A stretch of 64,000 nucleotides of DNA, from NCBI RefSeq assembly GCF_004348825.1, contig NZ_SMJU01000007.1, positions 1 through 64,000 of the forward strand. The letters run 5' to 3'. The notes under the pieces were generated by a model that was given only the letters and a program-made list of their open reading frames with translations, was not told where the DNA came from and made no database searches. The position numbers and the translations under genes were made by a program. This DNA is from Arundinibacter roseus (GTDB taxonomy: Bacteria > Bacteroidota > Bacteroidia > Cytophagales > Spirosomataceae). Numbering within the stretch: the stretch's first letter is position 1; each line of letters begins with the position of its first letter. Below, piece after piece: positions 41,355 to 49,004 of this stretch.

Positions 41355-41843
41355 ATGGATTTAGGACGAAAAACACTTGGTCAGCTGATGGCGCAGACCT
41401 TTGGTTTTGGCGGTAAAACTGCTGACGTCAGTGCGGATGTGGACACCGGCGAAACGGACGAAACCTCCGACGATACCGACGAAGACGAATCGGAAAACGA
41501 GACCGATGAAACCACCGAAACTGAGACGAAGCCTGCTGCCAAAACTGGGAAGAAAAAAGCTGCACAGGCAGACTCGAAAAAGGAAACGGTAGCATCGACC
41601 GTGACCCTTAGCCTGGACGATTACAATGCTTTGAAGGCGGATGCTGATCAGGCCAAAAGCCTAAAAGCTGCTCAGGCCGATTTGAAAAAAAAGGCTGCGG
41701 CCTGGGATGCTCATCAAAAGGCCGTGGGTGGCACGAACGCTGCGGAAGACAGCACCAACGAAACGAAATCGACCGACGCGGCTGACGATGCAGAAGCTAA
41801 GGAGATCAAGCGGCTGGAAGCTCGGTACAAGGGTCTGATGTAA
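41355..41843 (+). CDS. Capsid scaffold-like acidic protein
   Basis: A 162-residue, highly charged, low-complexity protein. It has an acidic Asp/Glu/Thr stretch (about 20-60), a Lys-rich stretch (60-80), then coiled coil to the end. Position between prohead protease and major capsid, with this composition, is typical of phage scaffolding proteins that nucleate the prohead and are degraded later. No sequence family is claimed. Confidence 0.65.
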   Translation: MDLGRKTLGQLMAQTFGFGGKTADVSADVDTGETDETSDDTDEDESENETDETTETETKPAAKTGKKKAAQADSKKETVASTVTLSLDDYNALKADADQAKSLKAAQADLKKKAAAWDAHQKAVGGTNAAEDSTNETKSTDAADDAEAKEIKRLEARYKGLM

Positions 41844-41897
41844 GGATCTGAGGTACGGGGCACGGATTATTTTTTCACTATTTTTTTTCTATTAGCT

Positions 41898-42905
41898 ATG
41901 GCAGCAAGTAATGTAGTTGATGTTTCGGCGCTGTCGGAACAATTGACCAAAGACAAAAAGGATTACGGTAAGATTTTTGGCCTGAAAATGGCCTCCGGAT
42001 GGGACGCAAAGCCTGACTTTGTGCGCCTGGGGATTAATGAAGAAGTGATTCTGGTTCGTGACGAACTGGATAACCTCACGCAGCCTGGCCGGACAGGAGC
42101 AACGAACTTTTCAACCACGTTCATCAAGCAGAAGGAGCGTATCGGAAAGTTGAAACCTGCAAAGGTTGACTTGAAATTGACCGAGGAAGAATTGTACAAG
42201 TTGCGCGTGTCGTACATCGGCAAGCGGGAGCCTGGCAACCCTCGTGATATTAACTCGCTGCCCGGTCGGAATTACATCATGGGCCGAGTAATGGCGGGTA
42301 TTGGCAAGGAGATCAACAAGGCGATTTTTAAGGGAGTTGAAAACCGGGCGACCGGGGTTCAGGGTGGCCTGAACCTGTTTGACGGGTTGAGCTTCAAATT
42401 TACCGAGGGCTACACGGCTGTGGAAGACGACGGAGTTGAAGATATTCCGGAAGGGAACAAAGTGACCGGTGCAGCTCTCGCAGTAACGGAAGCGAATATC
42501 CTGGGCGAGTTGAAGAAGATCGTGAATTTGATCTACGGCTCAGAGACGCTGATTGAGTACAAGGACGAAGCGGCATCGCTGTTTATCCCGCCAATGTGGT
42601 ATCAGTACATGGTGAATGCCCTGGACAGTGCATTGAGCAACGGCAGTCAGGTGGTGTCAAAACGTGGAAATGAGTATGTGTTCAACTTGTTGCCCAACAC
42701 GGTGATCAAGCCACGTACCTACATGATCGGCGTGGATAACATGGTTTGGACGGTGGATGGCAATCTGTTTTGGTTGCATCAGGATGTGGAGACTGATATT
42801 CCTCGTATCAAATTCCAGGAGTCGGACCGCGACCTAAAAATCCTGATCGACTTTGAGGTGAACGTTGAATATGCAGATGGCCGCCTGGTTGTACTGTATA
42901 AGTAA
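41898..42905 (+). CDS. Major capsid protein
   Basis: A 335-residue protein of the size and place expected for an HK97-like major capsid protein, after protease and scaffold. It has a helical N-terminus, beta-rich core blocks such as SLFIPPMWYQYMVNAL (about 230-245), and a C-terminal IDFEVNVEYADGRLVVLY strand pattern. No cross-link motif can be named by eye. The start follows CTATTAGCT, a leader shared with the terminase small-subunit gene. A hairpin with T-tract follows, which may lower expression of the genes behind it. Confidence 0.75.
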   Translation: MAASNVVDVSALSEQLTKDKKDYGKIFGLKMASGWDAKPDFVRLGINEEVILVRDELDNLTQPGRTGATNFSTTFIKQKERIGKLKPAKVDLKLTEEELYKLRVSYIGKREPGNPRDINSLPGRNYIMGRVMAGIGKEINKAIFKGVENRATGVQGGLNLFDGLSFKFTEGYTAVEDDGVEDIPEGNKVTGAALAVTEANILGELKKIVNLIYGSETLIEYKDEAASLFIPPMWYQYMVNALDSALSNGSQVVSKRGNEYVFNLLPNTVIKPRTYMIGVDNMVWTVDGNLFWLHQDVETDIPRIKFQESDRDLKILIDFEVNVEYADGRLVVLYK

Positions 42906-42931
42906 GCGATCGATTTAAAATAATTATTCAC

Positions 42932-42965
42932 AGGGGTTGGGGAAGCCCACCCCCTATTTTTTCTC
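42932..42965 (+). terminator. Hairpin after the major capsid gene (attenuator-like)
   Basis: AGGGGTTGGG (42932-42941) pairs with CCCACCCCCT (42946-42955) with one mismatch and a 4-base loop, followed by ATTTTTTC. It lies between the capsid and the next structural gene, where partial termination would favour capsid production. Confidence 0.65.
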
Positions 42966-42975
42966 TACATAAAAA

Positions 42976-43542
42976 ATGGCAGGAGTATTCAAAAATCTGG
43001 GATACGTAGCCCGTGGGGCTAGTAATTTAGGAGGCATCAGCCGCATGGTTGGTTTTGCCGAGAGCGATTTTGAGGGAGGTACTGGTTGGCCGCTGCGCAA
43101 GGACATTGTGGCCGGCGAAACATCCGTAGTGCCCCCATTGAAAGATGGTGTGGTTGGTGCGGAGTTCACGTTCGACCATGGCAGCTGCCGGGCGAAGTCG
43201 GGAAAGAAAGGAAAACTCGGCTATCAGAACCACGACCACGAGGTAGAAGCAAAATTCGCCGGTGTGTCGAAAGGGCAAGCTGCGGCTGTGGATGCGTTTT
43301 TTAACGAAGGTGGCGTGATTGTATGCTACTACAAGGATGGCAGTCGCCGGGTGTATGGTGCAAGCTGGAACCCGCTGGTGATTGAGGAATCGGACGATTC
43401 GGGTGCGAAGGGTGGTGATGCGAACAGCATTACGTTTAAGGCTAAGGCCGAAGATTTAGATTTTCACGCGCCTTTCCTTGCTCCTGCGGTTGTGCTACCT
43501 ACCGACGCTACGGCTGTGAAGGCGATGCCTTTCGAGGTGTAA
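42976..43542 (+). CDS. Probable major tail or head-decoration protein
   Basis: A 188-residue beta-rich protein with YKDGSRRVYGASWNPL near residues 118-133 and SITFKAKAEDLDF later, a pattern similar to tail-tube proteins. No domain is named. It follows the capsid gene directly. A tail-tube protein is expected somewhere in a siphovirus and this is the best candidate; a head-decoration protein is the alternative. Confidence 0.5.
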   Translation: MAGVFKNLGYVARGASNLGGISRMVGFAESDFEGGTGWPLRKDIVAGETSVVPPLKDGVVGAEFTFDHGSCRAKSGKKGKLGYQNHDHEVEAKFAGVSKGQAAAVDAFFNEGGVIVCYYKDGSRRVYGASWNPLVIEESDDSGAKGGDANSITFKAKAEDLDFHAPFLAPAVVLPTDATAVKAMPFEV

Positions 43543-43553
43543 TTCCTTAGGCA

Positions 43554-43760
43554 ATGGCTAAGAAGAAAATGAAAATATGGCAAGTCCGGCCCGGTGTGGG
43601 CCGGATTGCCTTAGAAAAACAGGGTTCACGCATTGTGCTCAGCAATGATCTGCCGCAGGAGCTGCTTGCCGAACTGGCAAAGGAGAAACTTGCCGCAGGA
43701 TTTTTGGAGCAGGTGTCTGTACCCATAACCGAATCTACCGATGTCGAAAGCGAAAGTTAA
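43554..43760 (+). CDS. Small basic structural-region protein
   Basis: A 68-residue protein with a lysine-rich start (AKKKMKIWQVRPGVG) and a hydrophobic helical end. No family is recognised. It overlaps the next gene by 20 bases and is close behind the tail-protein candidate. Confidence 0.45.
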   Translation: MAKKKMKIWQVRPGVGRIALEKQGSRIVLSNDLPQELLAELAKEKLAAGFLEQVSVPITESTDVESES

Positions 43761-44202
43761 TGCGGCGCTTACCGCCCTGGACAAAGCCGCCAAAGGTGCC
43801 TATAAGGTGCTGAACGAAGTGGCTGATAATACCTACGAAGGCTCCCCCGCCGAAGCCGAACCTACGAAGCATGCGTATGAGATCAGTTTGCGGCTTCGCA
43901 AGCAGCTTGAAATCTACGAAGCCAATGCCCAATACGACGGCATGTCTCCGGAAGAAATCGAGCTAAAAAAAGCGACCGACCTGGCCGAAGCTCGCGCGAA
44001 ACTGAAAGCCGAAGCAGCTGCAAAGCTGGCCGAATTGAAGCCGAAGGCGGTGAAAGAAGTGGTGATGGAGGAAGATCCTGACCATGATGCGATGCCAGTG
44101 CCGATTAGTGATCCGGAGCCGGTGCAAGATCCTGAACCGGTGCAAGAACCTGAACCGGTTGGTGATCCTGAACCGGTGCAAGATCCAGAACCTTCGGCCT
44201 AG
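43741..44202 (+). CDS. Coiled-coil protein with Pro-Glu-Pro-Val repeat tail
   Basis: A 153-residue protein. The first 115 residues are helical and Lys/Ala/Glu-rich. The C-terminal 40 residues are tandem repeats of EPVQDP or EPVGDP, an extended acidic linker. No family is recognised. The repeat DNA is prone to slippage, so length may vary between relatives. A strong terminator follows directly. Confidence 0.5.
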   Translation: MSKAKVNAALTALDKAAKGAYKVLNEVADNTYEGSPAEAEPTKHAYEISLRLRKQLEIYEANAQYDGMSPEEIELKKATDLAEARAKLKAEAAAKLAELKPKAVKEVVMEEDPDHDAMPVPISDPEPVQDPEPVQEPEPVGDPEPVQDPEPSA

Positions 44203-44221
44203 TATGAAAAGCTATCTATGA

Positions 44222-44255
44222 AAAACAGCCTTACGAGCGTAGGGCTGTTTTTTTG
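44222..44255 (+). terminator. Terminator of the capsid operon
   Basis: AAAACAGCCTTACG (44222-44235) pairs with CGTAGGGCTGTTTT (44238-44251), one G-U pair in 14 and a very tight loop, with a T-run. It insulates the upstream operon from the promoter and structured RNA that follow. Confidence 0.85.
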
Positions 44256-44292
44256 TGTCCTGTTGTATAGGGAAGGCTAGTGTGTATATTTG
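44256..44292 (+). promoter_or_regulatory. Promoter of the structured RNA (TGTCCT plus TATATTTG)
   Basis: TATATTTG (44285-44292) is a perfect TAnnTTTG -7 element. TTG at 44263-44265, 19 bases upstream, fits a -33 element, and TGTCCT at 44256-44261 matches the phage-specific upstream element of the other late promoters. The predicted start, a few bases after 44292, coincides with the first stem of the RNA at 44297. Confidence 0.7.
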
Positions 44293-44296
44293 TAAC

Positions 44297-44436
44297 GCTA
44301 ACGATTGATAATTTTCTGGGGTACAAGTGTGGACATGCAATGGAATCAGGGCATGGCCGGTAAGCGTGCGGTTGTAAGTACCGCACCACTTGTACTCCGT
44401 TATTGGATTATCGGTCGTTAGCAGCGACTTACCGGC
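44297..44436 (+). ncRNA. Structured leader or ncRNA with multi-stem junction and pseudoknot
   Basis: All pairings were checked base by base. P1: 44297-44312 with 44407-44422, 16 consecutive pairs (two G-U). P2: 44317-44329 with 44387-44399, 13 pairs. P3: 44334-44338 with 44351-44355, 5 pairs and a 12-base loop. P4: 44366-44371 with 44381-44386, 6 pairs and a 9-base loop. A pseudoknot joins GCCGGTAAG (44356-44364), inside the junction, with CTTACCGGC (44428-44436), just 3' of P1. The pseudoknot ends 15 bases before the ATG at 44452, so it could gate translation. No tRNA, tmRNA, retron or hammerhead signature was recognised. Whether it is a riboswitch, a protein-binding leader or a free ncRNA is open. 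Confidence 0.7.
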
Positions 44437-44451
44437 TTATATTTCTCCCCG

Positions 44452-44790
44452 ATGATTCCTGCTCCTGTTGGTTTTGAAAGCCTGAATGAATTTCTCCATC
44501 GAAAAAAAATTGATGCAGAATATATCCGCAGCTCTTTGGAATCGTACCTCGGTAGCTATGATCACCGGCAGTGTGACTCGGACGATCTCGAACTTGATCA
44601 TCAGGTATGGGCCTATCGACAGATCATTCATGAATTTGTTTTGATTCTCTACAATGACAGCAGCACAGCAGATACAGAAGCAGAAGGCAGCGCTGAGCCT
44701 GATGGAAATGAAAGTAAAGGCAGGCCGAGCACGCCCGGAGCAGCTCGACGCCCTGCGCAGCCAACTGGCCACCCTGCAAAAAAACGCTGA
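44452..44790 (+). CDS. Protein behind the structured RNA, with low-complexity tail
   Basis: A 112-residue protein. Residues 1-67 look like a small helical domain (FESLNEFLHRKKIDAEYIRSS). The last 45 residues are Ser/Pro/Gly/Ala-rich and are encoded by DNA that is also the start of the next gene in another frame (137-base overlap). No family is recognised. The gene begins 15 bases after the RNA pseudoknot and is the first candidate target of its control. Confidence 0.5.
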   Translation: MIPAPVGFESLNEFLHRKKIDAEYIRSSLESYLGSYDHRQCDSDDLELDHQVWAYRQIIHEFVLILYNDSSTADTEAEGSAEPDGNESKGRPSTPGAARRPAQPTGHPAKKR

Positions 44791-45310
44791 GCAAAAACCC
44801 CCATCGCCCGATCGGGCAGCCCCCACTACCCCAACTCCCGAAAAAACCGCAGCTGAGCGCCCGAAGGGTGAAGCCTATGCCGAAAAGCAGGCCGAACTAA
44901 GCACGGAAGCCAACGAGCTACGAAAGGAACAGGCGAAACTTAGCAACTTGCTGCACAAGGTGTCGCCCCACGTGGATTGCTACGAGTTGACGTCGCGTAT
45001 CTACGAGTTGCAGGTACAGATTGAAGGACTGTGGGATGAAAAAAAGTACATCGAGCGAAACGGCCTGGATACGGGTGGCACGTTTCGTGATAGGCCAGAA
45101 AAAGTAGTGCCTGCCAAATCGCTGGACGATGTGCAGCACAAGGCCGTGCTGACCGTTGAGCTGCAACGGCTCCGGGAAAAGCGCTCGAAAGTGACAAGAA
45201 AGTTGGAAAACCCGAAATCGGCAGAATCGAAACGGGCAGAATGGAGCATCGAGCTCGCGCAGACGAATGCACGCATCGAGGAGCTGACGGCTCAGCGGTA
45301 TGTACTTTAA
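44654..45310 (+). CDS. Coiled-coil phage protein
   Basis: A 218-residue protein dominated by helices: a Gln/Lys-rich start, a Pro/Ala/Thr linker (about 50-75), then long coiled coils to the end. No family is recognised. The long same-strand overlap with the previous gene (44654-44790) is unusual; it could mean a later true start, a frameshift fusion, or two genuine overlapping genes. A scaffold or chaperone-like role in the late region is only a suggestion. Confidence 0.5.
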   Translation: MTAAQQIQKQKAALSLMEMKVKAGRARPEQLDALRSQLATLQKNAEQKPPSPDRAAPTTPTPEKTAAERPKGEAYAEKQAELSTEANELRKEQAKLSNLLHKVSPHVDCYELTSRIYELQVQIEGLWDEKKYIERNGLDTGGTFRDRPEKVVPAKSLDDVQHKAVLTVELQRLREKRSKVTRKLENPKSAESKRAEWSIELAQTNARIEELTAQRYVL

Positions 45311-45457
45311 GGCTTGCCCCGCATTTTTCGCCACTCTTTCCATTCTCTATTGGTGGTGAAGGTCGGGAGCGGGAGCAGTAATTGAAACATTGCCCAAAAG
45401 TACCATTTGAGTATTCGCCAGGTGCGATTTTGTTTTTTTACATTTTTACTGTTAGCC

Positions 45458-46078
45458 ATGATTAATGAATTGTTTGTAACACAGAGGGTTGCTATTTCGG
45501 AATTGGTGCCCCACGTTAAGAATCCGCGGAAGATCAAAGCTACTGAAAAACAGAAACTTTGGGAGCGGATCCAAAAATTTGGCATGATCGGTATTCCCGT
45601 CCGGGATGCTGATAATACACTGCTAAGCGGGAATCAGCGATGTGAAGTGCTCGCATCGCATGGCCTGGGTGATTATGTCATCGACGTGCGCACGGCAGTG
45701 CGTAAACTCACCGAGCAAGAATTGCGGGAGGTGATGATGATCGAGAACAGCCACGCCGGAGAGTTTGATATGGAGGTGCTGAAAGCGGAGTTTGACGAAT
45801 ACATCGACCTCGATAGCTTTGGCCTAAGCCTGGACGAGCTGGCAAAGGACCTGACCGAAGCGGGCTCGGAACTCGCACCAAGCGAACCGGAGCTGCCTAT
45901 TGTTGCGAAATTCAGCGAAAAGTACGACTCCGTGGTGATCATCTGCCGAAACGAAATTGACTATAATCACCTGGCTGAAAAGCTGGGACTTGATCGCTCG
46001 CAGTGCTATAAGAGCAGCAAGGTAGGTACCACGCACGTGCTTGATGCGAAACAGGTGATTGAGGTTTTGACGAAATAA
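45458..46078 (+). CDS. ParB-like nuclease-domain protein
   Basis: A 206-residue protein with an N-terminal ParB/sulfiredoxin-like domain. RVAISELVPHVKNPRKI lies near residues 9-25, the phosphate-binding GNQR at 58-61, and MMIENSHAGEFD near 95-106. The C-terminal half ends in a small separate domain. Phage ParB-like proteins are often next to DNA-modification genes; here a glycosyltransferase follows. The start at 45458 follows CTGTTAGCC, close to the CTATTAGCT leader of the capsid gene. The upstream 150 bases show no gene. Confidence 0.75.
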   Translation: MINELFVTQRVAISELVPHVKNPRKIKATEKQKLWERIQKFGMIGIPVRDADNTLLSGNQRCEVLASHGLGDYVIDVRTAVRKLTEQELREVMMIENSHAGEFDMEVLKAEFDEYIDLDSFGLSLDELAKDLTEAGSELAPSEPELPIVAKFSEKYDSVVIICRNEIDYNHLAEKLGLDRSQCYKSSKVGTTHVLDAKQVIEVLTK

Positions 46079-46132
46079 TCTACTGAATACCTGGCGAGGC
46101 CTGCGAAGTACTCCCAAACAAAATTTTGGCAA

Positions 46133-46873
46133 ATGAAAGAAGTTAAGATAATAATTCCCTCGCACAAACGGGCGACCCGCGTCCGGACTACGAGTGCGGT
46201 CTATGGTGCTGCACTATGCGTCGAAGAAAGTCAGGCGGATCTGTACCGAAAGTGCAATCCCGGGATTGAGATCATAACGCACCCTGACAACGTGATCGGG
46301 CTGACCCGGAAACGGGACTGGATGATCAGGAACATTGGTGATGTGTTTATGCTCGATGATGACATTGAGCACCTGAGCAGGATCTATACCGAACCGGGTG
46401 AAGAAACGGTGGTAGATCCGGAAGTGGCGCACGATATAATCCAGATGACTGCCCACGCTGCCTGGCAGGCGGGCGCTTATTTGTTTGGGTTCAGCTCGTC
46501 ACCCACCCCAATTTCCTTTAACAGCCTGAACCCCGTACAGCTGAGCGGCTACGTGACCGGCTGCGCCCATGGCGTTCTGACTGGCTCGAAGCTTTGGTAC
46601 AATGGTGATATTCACTGTAACGAAGATTATTGGATATCGCTTCTTAATGCGCACCATCACCGCCTGATCTGGAAGGACACACGGTTCTATTGGGCACAAA
46701 AGGACACTTTCGTGAACCGTGGTGGCCTGGCTGAATTTCGTAACGTGGAAAATGAGGAGAAAGATTTTCTGCTACTCCGAAAGGTGTTTGGTGACGTGGT
46801 TGAGTTGCGAAAGTCGAACGGAAAGTCTAAATTGGCACATGCGTTTCAGAAAAGTTTGAGACTGCCGTTTTAA
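46133..46873 (+). CDS. Glycosyltransferase-like protein, TET-associated type
   Basis: A 246-residue GT-A-like protein. It begins VKIIIPSHKRATRV, a typical nucleotide-sugar-binding strand, and has the metal-binding cluster MLDDDIEHL with Asp at 75-77. GCAHGVLTGS and HCNEDYWISLL provide later acceptor-side residues. The sequence resembles TET-associated glycosyltransferases, which in phages decorate modified DNA bases. Coupling with a ParB-like gene fits a DNA-hypermodification cluster, but no TET/JBP or base-modifying partner is seen in the window. A terminator follows. Confidence 0.6.
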   Translation: MKEVKIIIPSHKRATRVRTTSAVYGAALCVEESQADLYRKCNPGIEIITHPDNVIGLTRKRDWMIRNIGDVFMLDDDIEHLSRIYTEPGEETVVDPEVAHDIIQMTAHAAWQAGAYLFGFSSSPTPISFNSLNPVQLSGYVTGCAHGVLTGSKLWYNGDIHCNEDYWISLLNAHHHRLIWKDTRFYWAQKDTFVNRGGLAEFRNVENEEKDFLLLRKVFGDVVELRKSNGKSKLAHAFQKSLRLPF

Positions 46874-46894
46874 AATCCATAGAACCAAAGTGCT

Positions 46895-46927
46895 GCCCCT
46901 GGACAATTGTTCAGGGGCTTTTTTTGT
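46895..46927 (+). terminator. Terminator after the glycosyltransferase gene
   Basis: GCCCCTG (46895-46901) pairs with CAGGGGC (46912-46918), followed by seven T's. GGTCCTAC directly after it (46930) is a weak relative of the TGTCCT promoter element. Confidence 0.8.
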
Positions 46928-47037
46928 GTGGTCCTACATTTCCTGCTACTTTTTTCGCCCCTATTCCCTACCACGCAGCGCCATTCTCACGGGCGATTTT
47001 CAGCCCAAAAAACCTCAAAAAAACTTCATTTTTCAGG

Positions 47038-47134
47038 AAAAATAAATGGTTCGTGGTGTTGTTAATCCGTTCTGTCGGGAGATCTTTATATCAGTTAACA
47101 ATCACATATTTAACCTTTTAACTCCAATTAAGCA
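47038..47134 (+). repeat. Leader repeat copy 1 (before 47135)
   Basis: About 97 bases that recur at 48738-48833. The two share AAATAAATGG, TATCCGTTCTGTCGGGAGAT or its TAATCC variant, TTTATATCAGTTAA, ATCACATA, and the final CAATTAAGCA directly before the ATG. Conservation of a whole upstream region before two different genes suggests a shared promoter/leader. Confidence 0.7.
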
Positions 47135-47845
47135 ATGGAAAACGTAAGCACAATTTCGCAAAATGAAGTAGTAGTAGCCACTCGCCGGAACAAAGATCGT
47201 TTCCTGGAAGCGACCGGAAAATCAGAACAAGAGTATTACGCCTGGGCTACCTTAGTCGGGCAGCGTATGCACATTAACAAACTAGATGGGCTATTGTGTG
47301 CGAAAATCGGAATCTATACGGTTGCCCACCTAATTCACAAGCAAACGCAACTGCCACAGGGCATTGAGCAAAGCGAGGTGCAGGCGTACCTGATCGAAAA
47401 CAGCAACAACCCCTATGAGCTCGCGCAGATTTGGTTGAGCCTAAAATCCGACGTCGAGAATTGGGTAAGCAAAGAAAGCATCCTGAATGAGTGGTTGACC
47501 GGCATCCGGAAAGAAGATTTTGAGGCGCACGGTGATCCCAATCATGCTGCGGATGTAAGCCGGGCGTGGTGGAAAAAGGACGCTGACGGTTTGGATGGTA
47601 TTTTGCAAGAAATAAACAGTATGGAATTTTTGAATACGGAAATCAGCCTGAGCGATGCCATCGAGTTCATTCGGGCCAACCGCCCAGGGCGGTGGATTTG
47701 CCCCGCACTTACCGCGCAGAAATTAGTCGAGAGCCGGTTCAAGACCTTGACCACGTTCAACATCAAGGACTACTACGTAGAGCACCTGTTGAAAATGTGC
47801 CGAATCGAAACGGAACTGATTGCAGACGAAGATCTGCCGTTTTAA
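47135..47845 (+). CDS. Phage protein, unknown function
   Basis: A 236-residue soluble, mostly helical protein with no recognised family. It carries several conserved-looking Trp (AYAWATLVG-like near 27-36, WICPALTAQ near 192-200). It is preceded by the duplicated leader and followed by a strong terminator, so it is a single-gene unit in the modification-gene neighbourhood. Confidence 0.5.
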   Translation: MENVSTISQNEVVVATRRNKDRFLEATGKSEQEYYAWATLVGQRMHINKLDGLLCAKIGIYTVAHLIHKQTQLPQGIEQSEVQAYLIENSNNPYELAQIWLSLKSDVENWVSKESILNEWLTGIRKEDFEAHGDPNHAADVSRAWWKKDADGLDGILQEINSMEFLNTEISLSDAIEFIRANRPGRWICPALTAQKLVESRFKTLTTFNIKDYYVEHLLKMCRIETELIADEDLPF

Positions 47846-47854
47846 TCACCTACC

Positions 47855-47882
47855 AGGCCCCGAGCGATCGGGGCCTTTTTTG
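47855..47882 (+). terminator. Terminator after the 47135 gene
   Basis: AGGCCCCG (47855-47862) pairs perfectly with CGGGGCCT (47869-47876) across a 6-base loop, followed by a run of T's. Confidence 0.85.
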
Positions 47883-47905
47883 TTTCACCGAAAATCAAAA
47901 TACTT

Positions 47906-48700
47906 ATGAGCAATATGCAAGACGCCCCGCGGCAAGTGAGGCCGATGGTGGATGTACTGAAAGAGTTTGGGGAGTACCGTTTCGACCCGGCAGACGTTTT
48001 CCGGGATTTTATAGATTATGGCATTGGCTGCCTGCTGGTCCACGGTGATCTGGACATGGGCAAACGCCTGCTGGATAAGTATGGAGCCGATTATGCGAAG
48101 TTCGGCACGATGCTCCGGGCGTGGATTGGGATTCTGGATAAGGAAGTGGCAGGCGATGGACAATGGTTTGATGCTTTGGGCTCGCTGTATGAATATTTGG
48201 CCAGCCAAAACAAACGCAGTTGGTTGGGGCAGTTTTTCACCCCTGCCTCAGTCTGCGACCTGATGACCATGCTAACGATCCAAAACATAGAAGGGACTGG
48301 CAAGCGGGTGAATGATCCTGCCGTGGGAAGCGGCCGCACGCTGCTCTCCATCAATAGTCGGTGGCCAGGCAATTATATGTTTGGCGAAGACATCGACCCG
48401 ATTTGTGCCAAGATGGCGGCGCTGAATTTGGCCTTTCATGGTGCCCAGGGACAGATTAGCTGTTTGGATTCGCTGCGCCTTAACAGCTGGAAATTTGGTT
48501 ACGAGCTTAACCCCTACCACCGTCACGGAGCGCCGCCGATTCCGCACCTGCTGCCGATTACGGAAGAAGGCAGCGTGGTGATGCAACACTGGCGGCAGCG
48601 AGTGCCCGACGTGGTTCAACAGCCGGTTGAAAAAGTGGCCAAACCTGCCCCGATACCAGAACCCAAACCTGTGTTTACGAGCCAATTGAGCTTGTTTTAG
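47906..48700 (+). CDS. N6-methyltransferase-like protein lacking the catalytic motif
   Basis: A 264-residue protein. Residues about 85-185 follow type I HsdM-like N6-adenine methylases: WLGQFFTPASVCDLM, then the AdoMet motif NDPAVGSGRTLL with Asp at 137, then GEDIDPICAKMAALNL. The expected catalytic (N/D)PP(Y/F) after SCLDSL is absent; the sequence reads LNSWKFGYELNPYH instead. A Pro-rich tail ends in LSLF. It may bind AdoMet without methylating, or methylate by a divergent motif. It stands alone between two terminators. Confidence 0.65.
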   Translation: MSNMQDAPRQVRPMVDVLKEFGEYRFDPADVFRDFIDYGIGCLLVHGDLDMGKRLLDKYGADYAKFGTMLRAWIGILDKEVAGDGQWFDALGSLYEYLASQNKRSWLGQFFTPASVCDLMTMLTIQNIEGTGKRVNDPAVGSGRTLLSINSRWPGNYMFGEDIDPICAKMAALNLAFHGAQGQISCLDSLRLNSWKFGYELNPYHRHGAPPIPHLLPITEEGSVVMQHWRQRVPDVVQQPVEKVAKPAPIPEPKPVFTSQLSLF

Positions 48701-48703
48701 GAG

Positions 48704-48737
48704 AAAAATGGCTATCGGATTGATAGCCATTTTTTTA
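48704..48737 (+). terminator. Terminator after the methylase-like gene
   Basis: AAAAATGGCTATC (48704-48716) pairs with GATAGCCATTTTT (48722-48734) across a 5-base loop. The duplicated leader begins immediately after it. Confidence 0.85.
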
Positions 48738-48833
48738 AAAAATAAATGGACTGCGGAGTTGTATATCCGTTCTGTCGGGAGATATTTATATCAGTTAAGT
48801 ATCACATAATTAATCAATTAACTCAATTAAGCA
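48738..48833 (+). repeat. Leader repeat copy 2 (before 48834)
   Basis: Second copy of the upstream region described at 47038. The block around CCGTTCTGTCGGGAGAT is identical, with scattered changes elsewhere. It ends in CTCAATTAAGCA fused to the ATG. Confidence 0.7.
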
Positions 48834-49004
48834 ATGAGGAATTTTAGCGAAAAAATCAGGTCCAAGCTTCGGCTAATCATGCAGCGTGCCTGGGGGTTAT
48901 TCAGAAAAGGCGTTGTCAGTTTTTCGATGAGTCTCCGGCTCTCCTGGTCCATCCAGAAAGGCAAAATGAATGAAGGTCAACTCGCAAAACTGCTGAAACG
49001 ATGA
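48834..49004 (+). CDS. 56-residue basic peptide
   Basis: A small, basic, amphipathic protein (MRNFSEKIRSKLRLIMQRAW start). The start is fixed by the leader repeat and CTCAATTAAGCA. It is coupled to the next small gene by ATGA. No family is recognised; it could be a membrane-active or nucleic-acid-binding peptide. Confidence 0.45.
   Translation: MRNFSEKIRSKLRLIMQRAWGLFRKGVVSFSMSLRLSWSIQKGKMNEGQLAKLLKR

Noticed and set aside
44297-44436. Retron ncRNA or diversity-generating element
   Set aside because: No reverse transcriptase gene, template repeat or variable repeat occurs near it. The RNA lies before a small phage gene.
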